A stretch of DNA of 64,000 nt, taken from NCBI GenBank assembly GCA_963681505.1, contig OY811984.1, positions 6,621,947 through 6,685,946 on the forward strand, read 5' to 3'. The notes beneath the pieces are model-generated. The model searched no databases. It was not told the origin of the DNA and saw only the letters and a list, made by a program, of their open reading frames with translations. The position numbers and the translations under genes are program-made. Position 1 is the stretch's first letter, and the number at the start of each line of letters is the position of its first letter. Origin of the DNA: Eunapius fragilis. Its lineage: Eukaryota > Porifera > Demospongiae > Spongillida > Spongillidae. Positions 48,405 through 64,000 of the stretch are shown piece by piece.

Positions 48405-49229
48405 ATGGCTAATGCAATCTTCGCGAAAGTGACTGACGGAAGAGAAATCCGAAAGTTCCGAGTTGATCCCGATGCTACCTTTGATGCCTTGAAGAAGCAG
48501 GTGGCCGGACTATTCCCGAGTCTGGCCGGAGGATTGGACTTCTACGTACAGTACAGGGACGCCGACGGAGATATAATTTCAATCTCCACCGACGAGGAAG
48601 TCCGTACTGCCCTGAGCCACCTGGGCACTGGCGAGACTTGGGTGCTGCAAGTGGTTCCGATACCAAAACGCATTCAGCGGGCAACTAGTCGCGGTGGAGC
48701 TCCCCTTAGAGCGCCCAGCCGAGAAGTCGAGCCTTTTGGAGTTAACATTCTCGGGCGCATACTGGATGATATGGATCCGTTCTGGACCCCAACGTCGTCT
48801 CTGGTGGACTGGAGCGATCCTTTCGGACGATGGGACGAGGAATCGAGAAGCATCGAGCAGGAGTGGCAGCGTCAGACGGAGCAGCTGCGCAAGATGCAAG
48901 AAGATCACATGAAGCAGTTCGAAGAGCAGAGGAAGAAGGCTGAGGCTGACCTTCAGAAGTCTCTGAAGGAGAGGCGAAGCAGCAAGCAGGGAGGGGGAGT
49001 CCAGCCTGCAAAGAGCGGGGGAGAACCCAAGTGGCACGTGCAGACCTTTGGTTCCTGGGACCCTCAGACGCTGGAGAGTCCCCACGGTTCTAGGACGGTG
49101 ATTGGTCCGGTGGGCTACCACATGTACTGGGGATATTCCGATCCCGAGGAACCGATGCAGCAAGGAGAGCAGAAGAAAGAAGAAGAGGCCAAACCAGCTG
49201 AGGCCACCCCTGCACCACCCACCAATTGA
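48405..49229 (+). CDS. PB1-domain protein B, intronless, paralogue of A
   Basis: A single 274-residue reading frame. The PB1 domain (about 5-90) reads KVTDGREIRKF, VAGLFPSLAGG and QYRDADGDIISISTDEEV, again with both the basic and the acidic OPCA faces, close to p62/SQSTM1. Then come NILGRILDDMDPFWTPTSS, a charged coiled coil (QRQTEQLRKMQEDHMKQ, EEQRKKAEADLQKSL), and the C-terminal block WHVQTFGSWDPQ plus VIGPVGYHMYWGYSDPEEP. A stretch of 74 nt in this block (49094-49167) is identical to paralogue A although flanking codons differ at many synonymous sites. The tail is Lys/Glu/Ala/Pro-rich and differs from A. Function unknown; scaffold or filament formation is possible by analogy with PB1 proteins. 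Confidence 0.85.
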   Translation: MANAIFAKVTDGREIRKFRVDPDATFDALKKQVAGLFPSLAGGLDFYVQYRDADGDIISISTDEEVRTALSHLGTGETWVLQVVPIPKRIQRATSRGGAPLRAPSREVEPFGVNILGRILDDMDPFWTPTSSLVDWSDPFGRWDEESRSIEQEWQRQTEQLRKMQEDHMKQFEEQRKKAEADLQKSLKERRSSKQGGGVQPAKSGGEPKWHVQTFGSWDPQTLESPHGSRTVIGPVGYHMYWGYSDPEEPMQQGEQKKEEEAKPAEATPAPPTN

Positions 49230-50856
49230 ACTGGGACATTCATTCTGTTTATGTATTGCAGCTAGATTGTGTGTGACTTACATATATAGCGTTCCCGATT
49301 TGTACACAACGATTAATTAAAAAGCAACTTAAAATTTGTTATGACAGGGGCAACGAGCCGAAGGCGACGTGACTCGACGTTTTCATGGAATGTGGAATGT
49401 TGACAATGATGACTATCACTTAGAGCGTGAGTTACCAAGATGGCGGAGAGCGCAGGGGCAGATGCAGAAAGGGGATGGGGTCCGACATAAATAAGTATGA
49501 GAGGAGGGGCGCGCGCGATTTAATTTTATTTTATTTTTTACTACTACACCTTGTACCTCGTACTACACCAAATTATTTGTCACCTTGCAATTCCGATACA
49601 ATAACTTAGCCGCATAGATTGTAGTATGCATTACGTCATTGTTCATAGGAAAGGCCCTAAATCCGCCTCTGCTCCGTGGATGTGGTTTCGTATCCATGCG
49701 ATGGTTACACATCACCGCTACGACTTTGGTAACCTGGGTCTGGGCACGAGATCAATTTTGTAATTGTGTTACAATTAATTAGAACAGAGGATTATCAAAG
49801 ATCTCTTATTGTATAATAACAGCACGTGATTTCTCCCAGCGTGGCGATAGAAAGCTTTTTTTGTTAGCTGAGCTGCATCAGTTCACAAGTTCTACCGAAA
49901 CACATTTTCTCGACGGTAAAAAAAAAAAAACGGAGAAGAAATGAAAGAAGCAAACGCAATGGACTAGTATACACGGAAAAAGGACGACTATAGAACTATT
50001 TGACGGTTATCATCAAAAATGTCGCCCATTTAGAGTATTAGTGTCAACCATGTGGTCATGCCATCCATCATCGGTAGATACAATGTTGCATTCACCATAA
50101 AAACAGCCTCTACATTCAGCTGGCTTATCTGTGCAACACACAGGCTCACACAATTGTAGACCTATAACCACCAATGCGGGGCAACCGCTAAGTGTGAAGA
50201 GATGACTGGCATGAGCTAGCACGTGGGGGTGACGCAGGGAGCAGAGGTGTGTGCTCTTATCACTGGAGAATAGATATACAATCTTCTACCATTTATGCTG
50301 GCTCATTTCTGCTCATGTCTAAGGTCTGTACTGATATGGCCTCATCAGGGCTGACCAGGGCGTTATATGGTGCTATGGCAACAGAGAATTAAGCAGAGGA
50401 GATGCTGGTTTGACAGAGGGTATGTTACATGGCTACCCCTAAGCCCCTAAACACTCAGTGCATCCCGGCATCCCAGGTCCATCACAAACAGCACCTGCTG
50501 GTCTGTCTGTGACCCACTTCAGAAATAATGTCCGGTTTAAACAGAGGACATTGATAGGTCAAGGGCAGCTGGTTTTTAGCACTGACACCCCACTTTTCCA
50601 AAAGGATATCTTCTGGACATGTGTAGCCATTTGTGGTCCAAGTCCACTGCCCACTTCCTTACAAGGCCTTCTTTAAGTTCTGGCGACCACTACCAGAGAT
50701 AATCTATCTCTGCCACTACAAACCTTGCAAAAGGAAAGGCTTTCATTGCATCTGACATCATTCATTAACACTCTTATATATGCCCTAAATTTAAGCTGAA
50801 TTTTAAAAATGATACTCTAAATTTTCGTCACTAATTACTTCCGGCAGGTTTCAGCC
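49230..50856. other. Intergenic region PB1-B to CBFB
   Basis: 1.6 kb without a recognised exon. It holds the hairpin-like repeat at 49685-49752 and a short poly-A run (about 49919-49930). Otherwise it looks like single-copy sequence. Confidence 0.55.
49685..49752. repeat. 68-bp imperfect hairpin element (copy 2)
   Basis: The left arm GTTTCGTATCCATGCG...GGTTAC faces the right arm GTAACCTGGGTCTGGGCACG...; the inner six bases pair perfectly and 15 of 24 arm positions match. The right arm shares GGTCTGG-R-Y-ACGAGA with the loci at 1829 and 9519. Confidence 0.5.
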
Positions 50857-53800
50857 ATGCCTCGAGTGGTTCCCGACCAGAAAACGAAGTTCGACTCGGA
50901 TGATCACTTCAAAAAGTTGTGCCAGGAAGTAGATGTAAGTTCTCCTTCGGAACGGATTGTGTAAATAACGAACATTCTTGCATCACACGTTCGGACGTGA
51001 TACGGAGGTTCACGGTAGACCTATCCACTGCGGGTGATCTTCCTTACCATCCGATATGTGGTACAAATCGAAAACTGCAACAACAAAAAATAAAAAAAAT
51101 AAAAAAGCCATCGGTACGTGAGAGCGCGTGTGGTCCTCACACTATGAATAGCGATCAGAGTCGACCAATGAATTATATTGTATACGTGAATGCAAGCCGG
51201 AGAGCCTTGTATCGTTGTTATTCTCTGCAATTAGAAGTGGCGTACCCATGCTCTTGAGGGAGGATCTAAGAGTATGTCTGGTTGGGACTTGGAGACATAT
51301 TCACTTTTTAAAAATCGATCTTACTTACGCATTGATTCTCAAAGCAGATCACTGATTGTGTGTTAAGAAGCATCAAACAGATTGCCAGCACATGTACACT
51401 TATTTCTTCCAACTTGTCTTTGTGATTTATAACTAGGCCTCATTCATAACTAATAAGAAGGCAATTTTTCTATTGGCTTAAGCTTGTAGCTCTGCACGAC
51501 AGATGGAACAGATGAACAAGGGTATGGGACAGGTTGCAGCATCTGGAGGAGGGGTATACTAAAGGAGGAAGGAGGATTGATGGAAAAGGATTGCAGCATA
51601 TGCCTCTGTTCTGGGACCCTCCTCCCATTCCCACCCCATGCCTCCTCCCCCTCTTCTCCCTACCCCCATCCTCCACCAGAAAACTGTACCTACCAGACAA
51701 TCAGGATTGCAGTGCACAATACTTAGTTAAAACAAAGGTCTATTTATCATTTTAAGCTGCTCCTAGCTGTTGGTCAGAGCTGGAAGGGCCATTGTGTGCA
51801 TGTAGATAGATTTTCAATGCTCTGAGGCTGGGACCACAGATCTGATAGCGCGATATATTGACCACACATCCATATGACTTCTGTGGTGTGTGTGTGTGTG
51901 TGTGGCTTCACGCAGGTAAAGTACACAGCCTACAGGGACAGGCCCATGGAGGAGCGCAAGAGAAGGTTTGTGGAGGACCTCCATGAGGGACACTCTGTCA
52001 TTGTGAGTTATTACTTTTATGGGGTTAACCACAAAATCCTGTGGTTTAAACTGTAGTGGCAATCAAGGGGTTAGCCTATAACTCTGATAAGCAATTTTAA
52101 CCCCTATTCATTTTGACCTGTATACAAACAAGGTTGTCCTGTTAAAGGGGCAAGTGCGTTTTTTCACTAGATAGACTCTATGGAAACACCATGTGTGGTT
52201 TCAGTTATGGAATGTGGCTTGCACATTGGATCTGGATATCTGTTAATATTCATTTTGCTATGCAGTTAACAAAATTACCTTTAGTTCCTGCCCTCGTGAC
52301 TGCATGCCCTTGTCACTGCATGCCTTTGTGACTGCATCATGCCTTTGTTAGTCTATGTATATGTGATCTTGATATGTATTGTTAAAGTTATGAGTTGTAC
52401 AAGGCTGTTAACAAATTTAAAAATAAATAAATTTCGGGCCGATTTTGTACCAGATTTTCACATTGATCATAAATAACTTATGATGGAAAATCATATTCCT
52501 AATGCATAAGCATCAGATTAAAGATCACTTGTCAAGCTTTATATATGATCAACAAAACATAGGTAGTGGTGGTGTCATTTATCCATAGATTATTAATCCA
52601 TTTATGATACATTATGCCAATTAACTTTTAAAATAATCCTCTTCCCTTGCAGACGTTTGTACCAACAGGGACCAATCTCACTCTGCAGTTTTGTCCCAAC
52701 TGTTTGAGTGAGGATAAATTGGCCGATGTCAAGCCATCCAAAGAGAGTGTGGACTTTGACAGGGAACCGGGCAGAGTGAGTTGTTGTGGAAAGGTGTAAC
52801 AGTGTTACTGGGTGTCATGTCAGGTCCCATTCACAGTTGCTCTGTGTGTGTGTGTGTGTGTGTGTGTATTGACAAACATACACATACAGTGTGCATGCAT
52901 GCATTGCACGTTGTATGATATTTCCTGAAGAACCTCTTTGTACCATGGCAACCATGTGGTCAGCCATTTTAATATTATGGGATGTTGGATCTGCCCGTTC
53001 CATAGCTTGTCATTATTAACCCTTTTAACCCTTGGAATATATTAACCCTGAAGTACGTCCTCTGCCTCTAGGGTAGGTCCTCACTTCTGAAATGTAGTAA
53101 CTTATCCATCATTTTATTAATTACACCTCAGGTCTATCCATCATTTGTATTAATTACACCTCAGGTCTATCCATCATTTGTGTTACACCTCAGATCTATC
53201 CATCATTTGTGTTACAACTCAGGTCTATCCATCCTTTGTATTAATTACCTCAGGTCTATCCATCATTTGTGTTACACCTCAGGTCTATCCATCCTTTGTA
53301 TTAATTACACCTCAGGTCTATCCATCATTTGTGTTACACCTCAGGTCTATCCATCATTTGTGTTACACCTCAGGTCTATCCATCATTTGTGTTACACCTC
53401 AGGTCTATCCACCATTTGTGTTACACCTCAGGTCTATCCATCATTTGTGTTACACCTCAGGTCTATCCATCATTTGTGTTACACCTCAGGTCTATCCACC
53501 ATTTGTGTTACACCTCAGGTCTATCCATCATTTGTGTTACACCTCAGGTCTATCCATCATTTGTGTTACACCTCAGGTCTATCCACCATTTGTATTACAC
53601 CTCAGGTCTATCCACCATTTGTGTTACACCTCAGGTCTACCTAACTTCAGATTTTATCATGAATGGAGTGTGTGTGAAGTGGGTTGGATGGATGGATCTT
53701 GATACTTTGGTGGGAAAAGCCAGACTAATCTTTGATGAAGAGAGAGCCAAGGTATGGTGATGGCTGAGGTATGGTGATGGGTGAGGTACAGTGATGGCTG

Positions 53801-54459
53801 AGGTATGGTGATGGCTGAGGTATGGTGAGGGTGAGGTATGGTGAGGTGTGGTGATGGCTGAGGTATGTGATGGCTGAGGTATGGTGAGGGTGAGGTATGG
53901 GTGAGGTGTGGGGATGGTGAGGGTGAGGTATGGTGAGGGTGAAGGTGTGGTGAGGGTGAGGTGTGGTGAGGGTGAGGTATGGGTGAGGTGTGGGGATGGT
54001 GAGGTATGGTGATGGTGAGGGTGAGTTATGGTGATGACTGAGGTATGGGTGAGGTATGGTGAGGGTGAGTTATGGTGATGATTGAGAGGTGTGGTGAGGG
54101 TGAGATATGGTGAGGGGAGGTATGGTGAGGGGAGGTATGGTGAGGGAGGTGTGGTGAGAGGGAGGTATGGTGGTGAGGTATGGTGATGGCTGTGGTGAGG
54201 GTGAGGTATGGTGAGGGTGAGGTATGGTGAGGGTGAGTTATGGTGAGGGAGGTGTGGTGAGGGTGAGGTATTGGTGAGGTGAGTTATGGAGGGTGAGGTA
54301 TGGGTGCGGGTGAGGTATGGTGGTGATGGCTGGGGGCAACGTGACAATAGTTGTGATGAAGGTGAGTTACATCTTTTAAACTGACGGACCACTGCTGCTG
54401 CTTTTGGTACATAATATTTCAACTGATTTGGTCCTCACAAATACGTACACATGCATTCC

Positions 54460-54498
<39 letters not shown>

Positions 54499-54686
54499 TT
54501 GAAGATGAAACAATGCGACAGGTACTGAAGGAGACACAGGAGCGTGTGCGGATGTTTGAAGACGCCCAGCGACGTTGGCAACAGGAGAGGCTGCAAGGTT
54601 CCTCCCCCTTATCACAGCAATCAAGTGTAAGTGGGTATGTGACCAGTGTAATGCAACAGGAAGGGGTGTGGTCTAGTTACTCCTAA
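50857..54686 (+). CDS. CBFB: Core-binding factor subunit beta (Runx partner)
   Basis: Five exons: 50857-50934, 51916-52002, 52653-52775, 53635-53751, 54498-54686; about 197 residues (human 182-187). Conserved blocks are MPRVVPDQKTKF, YTAYRDRPMEERKRRF, FVPTGTNLTLQF, SVDFDREPGRVYL, MNGVCVKWVGWMDL and LIFDEERAKIEDE. CBF-beta binds the Runt domain of Runx factors and strengthens DNA binding; it does not bind DNA itself. After the conserved core comes a helical Gln/Arg-rich segment (VLKETQERVRMFEDAQRRW). The frame can run to the stop at 54684-54686, but a good donor (GTAAGTGGG at 54627) could splice to a further exon, so the last residues are uncertain. Exon 4 is bounded on both sides by minisatellites containing its own splice sites. 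Confidence 0.95.
53104..53634 (+). repeat. 29-bp minisatellite ending at the CBFB exon 4 acceptor
   Basis: About 18 units of GTGTTACACCTCAGGTCTAT plus CCATCATTT. The real acceptor TTACACCTCAG and the first exon bases GTCTA are the last copy. Every unit therefore carries a full 3' splice-site look-alike. Confidence 0.93.
53752..54335 (+). repeat. GAGGTATGGTGATGGCT minisatellite starting at the CBFB exon 4 donor
   Basis: Irregular units of 9-17 bp (GGTATGGTGATGGCTGA, GGTATGGTGAGGGTGA). The real donor, AAG followed by GTATGGTGATGG, is the first copy, so dozens of donor look-alikes follow it. Confidence 0.9.
54467..54496. repeat. (CA)n tract at the CBFB exon 5 acceptor
   Basis: The CA run ends in the acceptor CACACAG. 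Confidence 0.9.
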
Positions 54687-54844
54687 TTTGAACCAGTGAT
54701 CCAGTTCGAATCACTGTACTCCAATGTTGGCCATGGAGTTGGGTGGAGCTTTGGAACAATGGTTTAGGGGGGGAGGGGGAGGAGGGTTTATAAGGTTTGC
54801 AGAAGGGGCATTCCATAAACTGATGTCTATGTGATTGTGATCCC

Positions 54845-54898
<54 letters not shown>

Positions 54899-55452
54899 CA
54901 ACAGCAATGAATCATTTTTTTGACTGGAATTGTATCAACATTTCAGATTATTTCTCCCCATCAATTGCTATTTTTTTGTGTCCATGGTGATCAGATTGAC
55001 GCCTTGCTGATGAATGTTTTATGTATTGAAAAAGGCACTCGCGACGTTCTAAATATAGCAACATGCCCCACCCTTCTGGAGGTGGGGCCTGAAGGGATAT
55101 ACTTATCTCCACATTGGCGCAAGATGGGCTTGTGGGTAATAACCACGCCCCCAACGCAGTGTATACTTTTACACGACTTCTGTATTCAGTTACTGGTAGC
55201 TATGGTTACACCACATACCACCACCTGTCCATGTCGTCCAGCTGTGTACTCTACATATAACCAGACATTACTGCAACGGTCCTGTTCACGGCTATTGTCA
55301 GAAACGCATTTTAATTTCATATTGTATTAAAATGGGAAGTTGTATGATCGTCAAAAAAAAAAAACAACACACTGTAGGTACTGTACACACTGTAGATACT
55401 GTACACACACCGTAGGTACTGCACACACTGTAGCTACTGCACAGCTGTGTAG
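54687..55452. other. Convergent 3' flanks of CBFB and CYBA
   Basis: Contains a (CA)n run (54848-54894) and a poly-A stretch near 55354. A plus-strand stretch at 54957-55330, after the acceptor-like TTTCAG, stays open for about 124 codons and might be an alternative CBFB end exon; it has no recognised similarity and may be untranslated. Short TGTAGNTACTG repeats lie near 55373-55450. Confidence 0.45.
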
Positions 55453-56567
55453 CTACTTGGATCGCATTACTGCCATCTCTATCTTCTCGGGACGAGGGGG
55501 TGGGTGAGAGGGAGGTTCTGATACACCAGTGCGAAGGTGTGGAGGTGGTCGTGGAGGAGGAATAGTTGGGGCTTCGGGGAGGGTGTGAGTTGTTGGACCA
55601 TCCTCGTCTTTGGGTTTGGAGGCTCCTGGTCCCCAGGCCAAGTAAGGAGCCTTCCAGACTTCTCCGTTGATGGCAGCCTGCAATGAACCAGGTTTATATA
55701 TCTGGTGATGTCATCAGGATGCAAGCAATGCAGCGGGCCTCACATAGTGAAGTAATTAGTCATATCACCAGAAAATGGTGGCCGTATTGTGTGTGTGTGT
55801 GTGTGTGTGTGTGTCTAGTTACCATACCAGGGAAAGAGCCATGGCAACATGGTAGCAGTATAGGTGGAGGTGTATGGGAGGAGGGGAGGGTCGTACAAAC
55901 ATACCCAAAAGTAGCACACATTAGCCACAAAGAGGGCAGTAGCGCCAAATACTGTGGCCAGGACGAAGCAACAAGGAACTATCAGTCTGGAGGAGGAGGG
56001 AGGTGTCTTCCTCACATAATCACACGTACAACACACTTGTACACATGTATGCACGTACATTGTACACACATACAGAGTACTGAGCACACAAACAGCATAC
56101 ACCATTGCACTTACATAGTGTACAGTAGAACTCTGATGATGTAGATTCTGAAGACATAGGTGATCTGGATGATGGGGGCAATGTACCTCTGACCACTGCG
56201 GGGAACAGAGAACAGTTGCTGTGACAGGGGGGGTGTGAGGTTGTTAGGGTGTGGTGGTTAACGTTGGAGGGAGTGACAAGGTTCCTAATTTTTCACATGT
56301 AATTAACTAGTCCTATGAAACTTGCTAAATTAGACAACTTCCATACTGGAGGAGGGGTGTGGAGGGGAATGTGAGTGGTTGTGTTTAATGCAGGACATCA
56401 CGTGTACTAACGGTCGCTCCAAGTTTGTCTTCTGATTTCTTCTGGCACTTCGAGGATACTCAATGAAGAATATGAACAGGCCAATAAATCTGACAGCTGG
56501 TCAAGGAAATCATGCTGCATGATAGTGCTTCCTGTTGAAGCAGCTGCACAGCCAAGTGAATCTCAGT

Positions 56568-56625
<58 letters not shown>

Positions 56626-57087
56626 ATACTAGTATGCTGAACACCGGGTAAACATACATTAGGTGGTGAACAGTTGGCCCATTAGCATTAGTGAAGATGG
56701 GAAGGGGGGGGGGAGCGGATGGATAGTTACACAGCGGTCCAGTGATTCCCTACGCCGAATGCAAGGATACATCGCCATCCATCTGGTCACCGCTCCTCCG
56801 CTAACGGGAAAGATGTCCCCTGTAGTGTAACTGTCCACTGTGGCGCCCAACACACCGCCGAAGAAGATGCCTATATATAGGGAGGGGGAGGGTGACAACA
56901 CACGGAAGATTACGGCATTTTCTGTGTGAGAGAAGCTCTTCTGTTTTCTTCTCGGCTTCTAAACTTTCTAAACCACCATAGCTAGTGAGTGGATGAACTT
57001 ACATGCCGCCGCATACAGAGCGTTCATATTGGCCCACATGGCCCACTCAATCTTAAAGCGAGGTTTTTTCTGCGTCTTGCCTTCCAT
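55453..57087 (-). CDS. CYBA: Cytochrome b-245 light chain (p22phox)
   Basis: Six minus-strand exons: 57003-57087, 56754-56870, 56412-56496, 56115-56195, 55905-55986, 55453-55677; 224 residues (human 195). IEWAMWANMNAL matches human IEWAMWANEQAL. It has three to four hydrophobic segments, FIEYPR (human LLEYPR), GQRYIAPIIQI (human GQKYMTAVVKL) and FWAAINGEVW (human LLAAVRGEQW). The tail holds a proline-rich site EPPSHPPPRPEK (residues 204-215), matching the human SH3-docking site for p47phox. p22phox stabilises NOX2-type oxidases, which make superoxide at membranes. Keeping the docking site suggests regulated, organiser-dependent activity (inference). The N-terminus has 12 extra residues before IEWAMW. 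Head to head with the carboxypeptidase gene, 146 bp apart. Confidence 0.93.
56572..56622. repeat. (CA)n microsatellite, CYBA intron 2
   Basis: Pure CA run. Confidence 0.95.
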
Positions 57088-57233
57088 TCCAGTACTAGTA
57101 TCCCGGCACGGCAAATGCTGGTTGGCTGCTGCAATGTTTTTATACTTCCGGGGGCACTGCCTACGCCCCCTCCCGTGATCCGACAAGCTCCACCCCCCCA
57201 ACCAGCGTGGCATCTTAAAAAAATAAGGCGGCT
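57088..57233. promoter_or_regulatory. 146-bp divergent promoter, CYBA / carboxypeptidase
   Basis: 146 bp between start codons; GC-richer than the flanks, no TATA box seen. Confidence 0.5.
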
Positions 57234-63737
<6,504 letters not shown>

Positions 63738-64000
63738 AGTGTAAAATGTTAACCATCTGTGGACTGTGTGCGACATTAATATGTTCCATTTCATAGTTGA
63801 TAATGGGTGTATGTCGTGTTTTCTATTCAGTATTGCTGGACGGTTTTGTCAATTTACTTTTGTCAGTGTGCGGCTGCCGGCGCTATGGGTAGCATTGCTG
63901 GGGCAATGGTCGTCGCTATCTTTTGCTGTTGGGAGGGACTATCAGAGCAGCGACAGCTAAGGCTTTCACGGCTGGATCACGATGCTGTGGAAGGCGTGTA
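63738..64000 (+). CDS. Possible first exon of a further gene (partial, start about 63885)
   Basis: From ATG 63885 the frame is open to the window end (38 codons): MGSIAGAMVVAIFCCW looks like a signal peptide or anchor, followed by a charged segment SEQRQLRLSRLDHDAV. Bases 63738-63884 would be the intergenic region. No family recognised; the frame may be chance. Confidence 0.35.

Noticed and set aside
53637-54422. Ser/Thr/Pro/His-rich frame of 261 codons on the minus strand
   Set aside because: It is the reverse strand of the CBFB intron 4 array plus exon 4.

Overview
The window looks like nuclear DNA of an animal, most likely a sponge or another early-branching metazoan. It carries a receptor tyrosine kinase, the Runx partner CBF-beta, the NADPH-oxidase subunit p22phox, the nucleoporin NDC1 and the cilium-associated TSNAXIP1. 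All are in short exons with GT-AG introns, and gene spacing is very tight. The sponge placement is an inference from compact layout, gene set and repeat style; no species can be named.

Layout, left to right: 3' end of a receptor tyrosine kinase (+, 226-1223); kelch-like protein (+, 1873-3684); UBE2C (-, 3866-5103); membrane dipeptidase (+, 5171-7997); two inositol monophosphatase paralogues tail to tail (+, 9759-12998; -, 13443-14981); MEAK7/TLDC1 (+, 15065-17302); IDI1 (+, 18251-19205); a TMX3-like thioredoxin-fold protein (+, 19297-23800); mitochondrial leucyl-tRNA synthetase with 26 exons (-, 24321-35684); PB1-domain gene A (+, 36095-36886); a short DNA transposon (37514-38076); NDC1 (+, 38337-44169); TSNAXIP1 (-, 44379-48200); PB1-domain gene B (+, 48405-49229); CBFB (+, 50857-54686); CYBA/p22phox (-, 55453-57087); a serine carboxypeptidase (+, 57234-63737); and perhaps the first exon of another gene at 63885. 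Exon coordinates were built by hand from splice consensus, reading phase and remembered family sequences. They add up to intact reading frames in every complete gene.

Most genes form head-to-head pairs with 67-410 bp between start codons (UBE2C/dipeptidase, IMPA-b/MEAK7, LARS2/PB1-A, TSNAXIP1/PB1-B, CYBA/carboxypeptidase). Shared promoters are therefore the rule here. The proteins are mainly unrelated housekeeping functions, not one pathway; the clustering looks like compaction, not an operon-like system.

The most unusual feature is the repeat landscape. More than fifteen minisatellite arrays (units about 16-47 bp) lie in the window, every one inside an intron. Many start or end at a splice site, and several units contain a copy of the splice site itself. 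CBFB exon 4 has such an array on both sides. Two duplicated gene pairs (IMPA and PB1) show sharply bounded islands of near-identical DNA inside otherwise diverged coding sequence, which points to gene conversion. The two PB1 genes encode a p62-type PB1 domain joined to a C-terminal block I do not recognise. No retroviral or LTR element, tRNA gene, rRNA gene or CRISPR array was seen.
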